Shown: positions 4,419 to 7,816 of the stretch, in pieces
How positions within the stretch are numbered: the stretch's first letter is position 1
How the letters are laid out: each line of letters starts with the position of its first letter
Assembly (NCBI GenBank): GCA_030638325.1
Contig: DAOWEV010000158.1
Location: forward strand, 1 to 7,816
From: Bacteroidales bacterium
GTDB lineage: Bacteria > Bacteroidota > Bacteroidia > Bacteroidales > JAGOPY01
Reading direction: 5' to 3'
DNA: 7,816 nt
Program-made: the position numbers and the translations under genes
Notes under the pieces: model-generated
The model's database searches: none
What the model was told of the DNA's origin: nothing
What the model saw: only the letters and a program-made list of their open reading frames with translations

Positions 4419-6701
4419 ATGAACAAAAAAATTTACCTCTTATTAATTGCACTATTAGCCTGGTCGATGAATTCAATGGCGCAAACGGCCGAAATTGAAT
4501 CTGTAACAGCCGCTCCAGGCGATCCGGTAACATTTGATATTGATGTTGCCAGCTTCCCGTCCAATGTAGGAGCTATCTCCTTATTCATTGGATATGATCC
4601 GAATGTATTGACCTTTACAGGCACTACCAGCGGAACCATCAGCGGGTATTTTGTCAATAATATGACCGGCACCAGTCAGGTTGGGATCCAATGGACCAAT
4701 CCAACAGGGCAGGGAATTGACGGTACACTTCTGACACTGGAATTTACTTATGGTGCACTTGGCGGAACATGTGACCTGACTTTCGATGCAGGATGTGAAT
4801 TTACTGATATCACGTTGACCAACATCGCTACCGGATACACCAATGGAAACATTGGGCCCAACCCCGGTGTTGCAACCATCACTATTGGTGACTCACTGGC
4901 GGTTGTCGGGCCTGTATCCATGGACCTTTTGGGCGCCGGATTCAGCCCGGATGTTGCTGCCATTACATTATTTGTCGATTATGACAATACTGTTATGACC
5001 TATACTGGTTTCAGTTCTTCTGTCTTACCAGGTGTATATGTCAGTGATAATAGTGGAACTATCGGAATTGTATGGAGCTCAACTTCAGGTGTTAACCTTA
5101 ACCAGGTGTTCCTGACCCTCGATTTCAATTATGGTGGAGTCGGGTCAAGTGCACTGGATTTTTCGGGTGCCTGTGAAATTACTTACCTCAATTTTATCAC
5201 AGAGGTAGTGTCTTATGATAACGGAAGTGTTTCCCCATTAGGAACAAGCTATCTGCTCTCACTACCCGATCTTACGAGCCCGCCGGGAAATCCTGTGATA
5301 TTTGCTATCACTGCTTCCGGTTATCCGGCTGATGTTGCCGCAGTTGAGCTGTTTATTAATTATGACGCCGGTTGCCTGACTTACCTGAATGCATCAAATG
5401 GTACCATCTCAGGATTCATGGTAAATACAATAGCACCGGGACAGCTTGGTATCATCTGGACAAACCCCAGTGGCCAGGCTATTGACGCTACACTGCTTTC
5501 CCTGAACTTCCAGTACCTTTCCGGGAACTGCGCTGTGGCCTTTGGAACAGGTTCTCATGTTGACGATATTACTTTAACCACCTTCCCTACAACCTATGTT
5601 GATGGTAGTATCACACAGGCTACGGGCGGTGCCACGGCAACAATGCCAAAAAAAGTCGCTCCTGCAGTTGGACAGATGGTAGAGTTCCCGATCTTAGTAT
5701 CAAACTTTGCAGATGATGCAGGCGCTATATCGCTTTTCATTGGATTCGATGATGCTGTGTTGACTTTTACCGGCACAGTTGATGGAACTATTTCAGGATA
5801 TTTCGCAAACTACATGCCAGCCAGTTCTCAGGTTGGAATTCAGTGGAGTGCTTATCCTGGTGTTGATATCGACCCTAGTGGCAACGATACGTTACTGATA
5901 CTGCAGTTTACTTATATAGCAGCGGGCGGATACTGTGACCTGACATTCGATATGGGATGTGAATTTGCCAAAACAGACCTGACACTGATCGCTGTGGGTT
6001 ATTACAACGGAGCCCTTATCCTCGGAACAAAATTCGATTTGAAAGCCTTCCTGGAAGGCCCGTTCAGTGGTGGAACAATGTCCACAGCACTGACTCCATT
6101 CATGCCTTTGGCTCAGCCATACAGCGGAACACCATGGAATTATGCCGGGACAGAAACAGTTACAGCTATCCCTGCAGATGTAACCGACTGGGTATTGATT
6201 GAAGTAAGGGAAACTACCGGGGGAGCTGCAACTGCAACTGCCGCCACAATGGTCGGGCAAAGAGCCGGGTTCATGCTGGATGACGGGACTGTAACCGATC
6301 TGGACGGAGCCGATAAAATGCTTTATAACCTGGTAATAAGTGATGATGTTTATGCCGTGGTTTATCACAGGAACCACCTCGCCATAATGTCTGCCTCAGC
6401 ATTGACATACTCCTTTGATAGCGGTTATGATGTTTACACTTATGACTTTACGGATGCCCTGGCCAAAGCATACCTGAACGGACAGAAAGACCTTGGCGGA
6501 GGATTCTTTGGTATGGTTGGTGGCGATGGTGATGGAAATGGCGATATAAACCTGTCAGATTTAACTCTTGTCTTTGTACCGCAATTCGGATCACCTGTAG
6601 GATACTGGGGTGGAGACTTTGATATGGACAGTGATGTGGATTTATCAGATCTTACCCTGGTTTTCATTGTTAACTTTGGCCAAATAACTAAAGTGCCTTA
6701 A
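4419..6701 (+). CDS. Scaffoldin-like secreted protein: four tandem cohesin-like domains plus C-terminal dockerin
   Basis: The 760-residue protein starts with a signal peptide (M-N-K-K, hydrophobic to about residue 16, likely cut at S-M-A/Q-T near residue 21). Four cohesin-like domains follow with almost no linker (about 22-147, 150-272, 276-398, 404-534). Next come a conserved unnamed module (about 538-692) and a two-loop dockerin ending at the last residue (about 703-760). There is no T9SS sorting domain, unlike gene 2 and gene 1. Its route across the outer membrane is therefore unclear; it may leave with, or be held by, a T9SS-exported partner through its dockerin. Several cohesins on one chain plus a terminal dockerin is the layout of a cellulosomal scaffoldin, but no sugar-binding or catalytic domain is seen. 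Short gaps to genes 2 and 4 without terminators suggest one transcript. An alternative role is a structural rod or matrix protein that joins end to end. Confidence 0.93.
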   Translation: MNKKIYLLLIALLAWSMNSMAQTAEIESVTAAPGDPVTFDIDVASFPSNVGAISLFIGYDPNVLTFTGTTSGTISGYFVNNMTGTSQVGIQWTNPTGQGIDGTLLTLEFTYGALGGTCDLTFDAGCEFTDITLTNIATGYTNGNIGPNPGVATITIGDSLAVVGPVSMDLLGAGFSPDVAAITLFVDYDNTVMTYTGFSSSVLPGVYVSDNSGTIGIVWSSTSGVNLNQVFLTLDFNYGGVGSSALDFSGACEITYLNFITEVVSYDNGSVSPLGTSYLLSLPDLTSPPGNPVIFAITASGYPADVAAVELFINYDAGCLTYLNASNGTISGFMVNTIAPGQLGIIWTNPSGQAIDATLLSLNFQYLSGNCAVAFGTGSHVDDITLTTFPTTYVDGSITQATGGATATMPKKVAPAVGQMVEFPILVSNFADDAGAISLFIGFDDAVLTFTGTVDGTISGYFANYMPASSQVGIQWSAYPGVDIDPSGNDTLLILQFTYIAAGGYCDLTFDMGCEFAKTDLTLIAVGYYNGALILGTKFDLKAFLEGPFSGGTMSTALTPFMPLAQPYSGTPWNYAGTETVTAIPADVTDWVLIEVRETTGGAATATAATMVGQRAGFMLDDGTVTDLDGADKMLYNLVISDDVYAVVYHRNHLAIMSASALTYSFDSGYDVYTYDFTDALAKAYLNGQKDLGGGFFGMVGGDGDGNGDINLSDLTLVFVPQFGSPVGYWGGDFDMDSDVDLSDLTLVFIVNFGQITKVP
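4482..6020 (+). repeat. Four tandem cohesin-like repeats in gene 3
   Basis: Repeats lie at about nt 4482-4859, 4866-5234, 5244-5612 and 5628-6020. Two landmarks recur: A-I-x-L-F-I-x-Y-D (aromatic at residues 59, 188, 315, 443) and G-I-x-W (W92, W219, W347, W476). These give periods of 127-129 residues. Each repeat then has a L-x-L-x-F-x-Y strand. Repeats 1 and 4 are closest, with 32 of 43 identical residues from the first landmark to the Trp, and both have a C-x7-C pair (C118/C126 and C506/C514). Repeats 2 and 3 lack that pair. The pattern fits the type I cohesin jelly-roll fold by recognition, not by a profile search. Confidence 0.78.
6030..6494 (+). other. Conserved unnamed module before the dockerin of gene 3
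   Basis: Residues about 538-692 begin with L-K-A-F-L-E-G-P-F and include P-W-N-Y-A-G-T-E-T-V, D-W-V-L-I-E-V-R-E-T, a D-D-G-T-V strand, Y-H-R-N-H-L-A-I-M-S-A and N-G-Q-K-D-L-G-G-G. I recall near-identical modules in many Bacteroidota surface proteins, usually just before a dockerin-like C-terminus as here. I know no assigned function. The mixed beta pattern and constant position suggest a structural partner of the dockerin. Confidence 0.6.
6525..6698 (+). other. C-terminal type I-like dockerin of gene 3
   Basis: Two EF-hand-type calcium loops lie 30 residues apart. Loop 1 has D703, D705, N707, G708, D709, I710, N711 and D714. Loop 2 has D733, D735, D737, S738 (in place of the usual Gly), D739, V740, D741 and D744. 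Both loops run on into L-S-D-L-T-L-V-F and end in F-G. In clostridial dockerins, residues 10 and 11 of the loop help choose the cohesin; here they are Leu-Ser in both halves. The helix after loop 1 contains a Pro (P721), which is unusual for clostridial dockerins. Calcium binding and cohesin binding are inferred. Confidence 0.82.
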
Positions 6702-6754
6702 AAATTTTGAATATTTTATATTACTTTTTCTATAAAAGTGTATTAATAATAAAT

Positions 6755-6764
6755 GGCAAATAAT
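6755..6764 (+). promoter_or_regulatory. Decamer GGCAAATAAT upstream of gene 4 (copy 2)
   Basis: This is an exact copy of the ten bases found upstream of gene 3, here starting 27 bases before the ATG. The surrounding 80-bp gap (6702-6781) is strongly AT-rich, with no GC-rich hairpin after the gene 3 stop codon. Read-through from gene 3 into gene 4 is therefore plausible. Confidence 0.25.
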
Positions 6765-6781
6765 CAGAAAATATTTATACT

Positions 6782-7816
6782 ATGAAAAATTTTAAATTCC
6801 TCTTATTGAGTTTCTCGATAATTATTGGATTGGTATCTCATTCCCAAACGGATCCATTGACATACAGGTTCAATAATTATGCTGTTATTCCCGGGACCAC
6901 TAATGATACCCTGGTGTTTGACTTAGAGATACAGTCATCAACTCCCGGTACATATCTGGTGGGATTCCAGGCAGATGTCATTTTCAACGAAAACGCTTTC
7001 GGAACTGACGCTCAGCCTGTTGAATGGAACCGGCTGGCCCTGGTTTCTAATGCAGTGGTGTATACGAATTTACCTTTTGGTAATCCGGCAACTAATAAAT
7101 TCAGGCATGCGATCACTAATATTAGTTTTACGGGGTATGATCCGTCTGTTCTTAGTTTAGTGCCAACCGGCACGTGGGGACCCCTGGTTCAATATAAACT
7201 TTTAATAGTCGACAATTCTTATCCTGCCGGCATTCAACTTGATTTAGGTGCCATGACCGGACAATCGTTTTATGTTATGGTTTACACACCCTGGCCGAAT
7301 CCGGCTTTACAGTACGATCCCATTTTGGCTGATAATGATCTTTTGGGACTCCCACTCTACCCTACGGTTTTCGACTTGTTCATTTCAGAGGTTGCAGATC
7401 CTGAAACGCCGGATGCCTATGCGAAATTTGTAGAGATCTACAACCCGAGTCCGTATCCTGTTGATTTCAACTGGTATAACTGGACCATTTCCCGTCAGGC
7501 TAATGGTGGTAGTTGGGCTGATGCTTCGCTCACTACAGGAGTTATAGGTGCAATGAGCACCTTTGTTGTAGCATATCAGCAAGCTGCCTTTTTTACAGCC
7601 TATGGGTTTGACGCTGATCTCTACAGTGGAAATATTTCAGGCAATGGAGATGATTCATACGCACTGATGAAAGGCGACGGATACACGGGTGGTGGTACTC
7701 TCATTGACATTTATGGCGTTATCGATGTGGACGGCACCGGTGAAATCTGGGAATATAAGGATACAAAAGCTGTCAGGCATTGGGATGTAACAGCACCAAA
7801 CCCCACCTGGACATAT
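6782..7816 (+). CDS. Secreted protein with lamin-tail-like domain, 3' end cut by window
   Basis: The frame opens with ATG at 6782 and stays open for 345 codons to the window end, so the protein is incomplete. A signal peptide is clear (M-K-N-F-K-F, hydrophobic to about residue 18, likely cut near S-H-S-Q at 19-22). Residues about 27-190 form a beta-rich region with a D-T-L-V-F-D-L-E-I strand and G-F-Q-A-D-V-I-F-N. It may be a diverged cohesin-like sandwich, but it lacks the G-x-x-W landmark of the neighbours. From about residue 196 a lamin-tail-like domain begins. Inferred: another secreted surface protein of the same cluster, with a T9SS sorting domain likely past the window edge. The true gene overlaps a short unrelated plus-strand frame at 6975-7160, which is not real. 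Confidence 0.88.
   Translation, partial: MKNFKFLLLSFSIIIGLVSHSQTDPLTYRFNNYAVIPGTTNDTLVFDLEIQSSTPGTYLVGFQADVIFNENAFGTDAQPVEWNRLALVSNAVVYTNLPFGNPATNKFRHAITNISFTGYDPSVLSLVPTGTWGPLVQYKLLIVDNSYPAGIQLDLGAMTGQSFYVMVYTPWPNPALQYDPILADNDLLGLPLYPTVFDLFISEVADPETPDAYAKFVEIYNPSPYPVDFNWYNWTISRQANGGSWADASLTTGVIGAMSTFVVAYQQAAFFTAYGFDADLYSGNISGNGDDSYALMKGDGYTGGGTLIDIYGVIDVDGTGEIWEYKDTKAVRHWDVTAPNPTWTY
7367..7816 (+). other. Lamin-tail-like (LTD) domain in gene 4, incomplete or nearly complete
   Basis: Residues about 196-345 show the bacterial lamin-tail pattern: L-F-I-S-E-V-A-D-P, then K-F-V-E-I-Y-N-P-S, V-D-F-N-W-Y, then G-N-G-D-D-S-Y-A-L-M-K-G, I-D-I-Y-G-V-I-D-V-D-G-T-G-x-x-W, V-R-H, and N-P-T-W at the end. 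In bacteria such domains occur in secreted proteins, often beside nucleases, esterases or sorting domains. No catalytic domain is visible up to the window end. Confidence 0.8.

Noticed and set aside
5892..6377. 161-codon minus-strand open frame rich in Cys, Ser and His
   Set aside because: It is opposite the fourth cohesin-like repeat and the conserved module of gene 3. Its composition is a mirror of that coding sequence.
6705..6740. Candidate Bacteroidota promoter (TTTTG, then TACTTTTT) between genes 3 and 4
   Set aside because: The spacing of about 12 bases is too short for the -33/-7 arrangement and the -7 box lacks its final G. Such matches are common in AT-rich DNA.
6975..7160. 61-codon plus-strand open frame
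   Set aside because: It is out of frame inside gene 4, whose signal peptide and lamin-tail-like domain are clear.

Overview
The window is a plus-strand run of four large, secreted, multidomain proteins from a member of the Bacteroidota. The evidence for this phylum is direct. Two proteins end in a type A C-terminal sorting domain of the type IX secretion system (T9SS), an exporter restricted to Bacteroidota. The PKD-like, Ig-like, cohesin-like and dockerin-like modules are the usual building blocks of T9SS cargo. The start regions are A-rich and lack clear Shine-Dalgarno sites. A Bacteroidales-like environmental or anaerobic bacterium is a reasonable guess, but genus cannot be read from the window.

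Layout: (1) nt 1-2486 is the 3' part of a giant surface protein. It has an array of cysteine-rich PKD-like repeats, a carboxypeptidase-regulatory-like beta domain, a split dockerin-like region, one cohesin-like domain and a T9SS sorting domain. A strong intrinsic terminator follows at 2495-2525. (2) nt 2621-4330 is a signal peptide, two tandem copies of a cohesin-like plus Ig-like unit, and a T9SS sorting domain. (3) nt 4419-6701 is a signal peptide, four back-to-back cohesin-like domains, a conserved unnamed module and a C-terminal two-loop dockerin, with no T9SS sorting domain. (4) nt 6782-7816, cut by the window end, is a signal peptide, a beta-rich N-terminal region and a lamin-tail-like domain. 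Genes 2-4 are separated by 88 and 80 bp with no visible terminator, so they may be co-transcribed. Gene 1 is separated from them by its terminator.

How they may work together (inference): the window encodes seven recognisable cohesin-like domains and two dockerin-like regions across three neighbouring secreted proteins. Two of these proteins carry T9SS surface-attachment signals. The third carries a well-formed dockerin instead. This resembles a scaffold-and-anchor arrangement, as in clostridial cellulosomes, rebuilt on T9SS export. No enzyme domain is visible here, so a degradative role is not shown; adhesion, matrix or surface-layer roles are equally possible. Cohesin-like and dockerin-like modules are also common in Bacteroidota proteins with no proven partner, so the pairing is a hypothesis.

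There are no RNA genes, mobile elements, CRISPR arrays or minus-strand genes that I can support, and no stretch over 300 bases without a gene.
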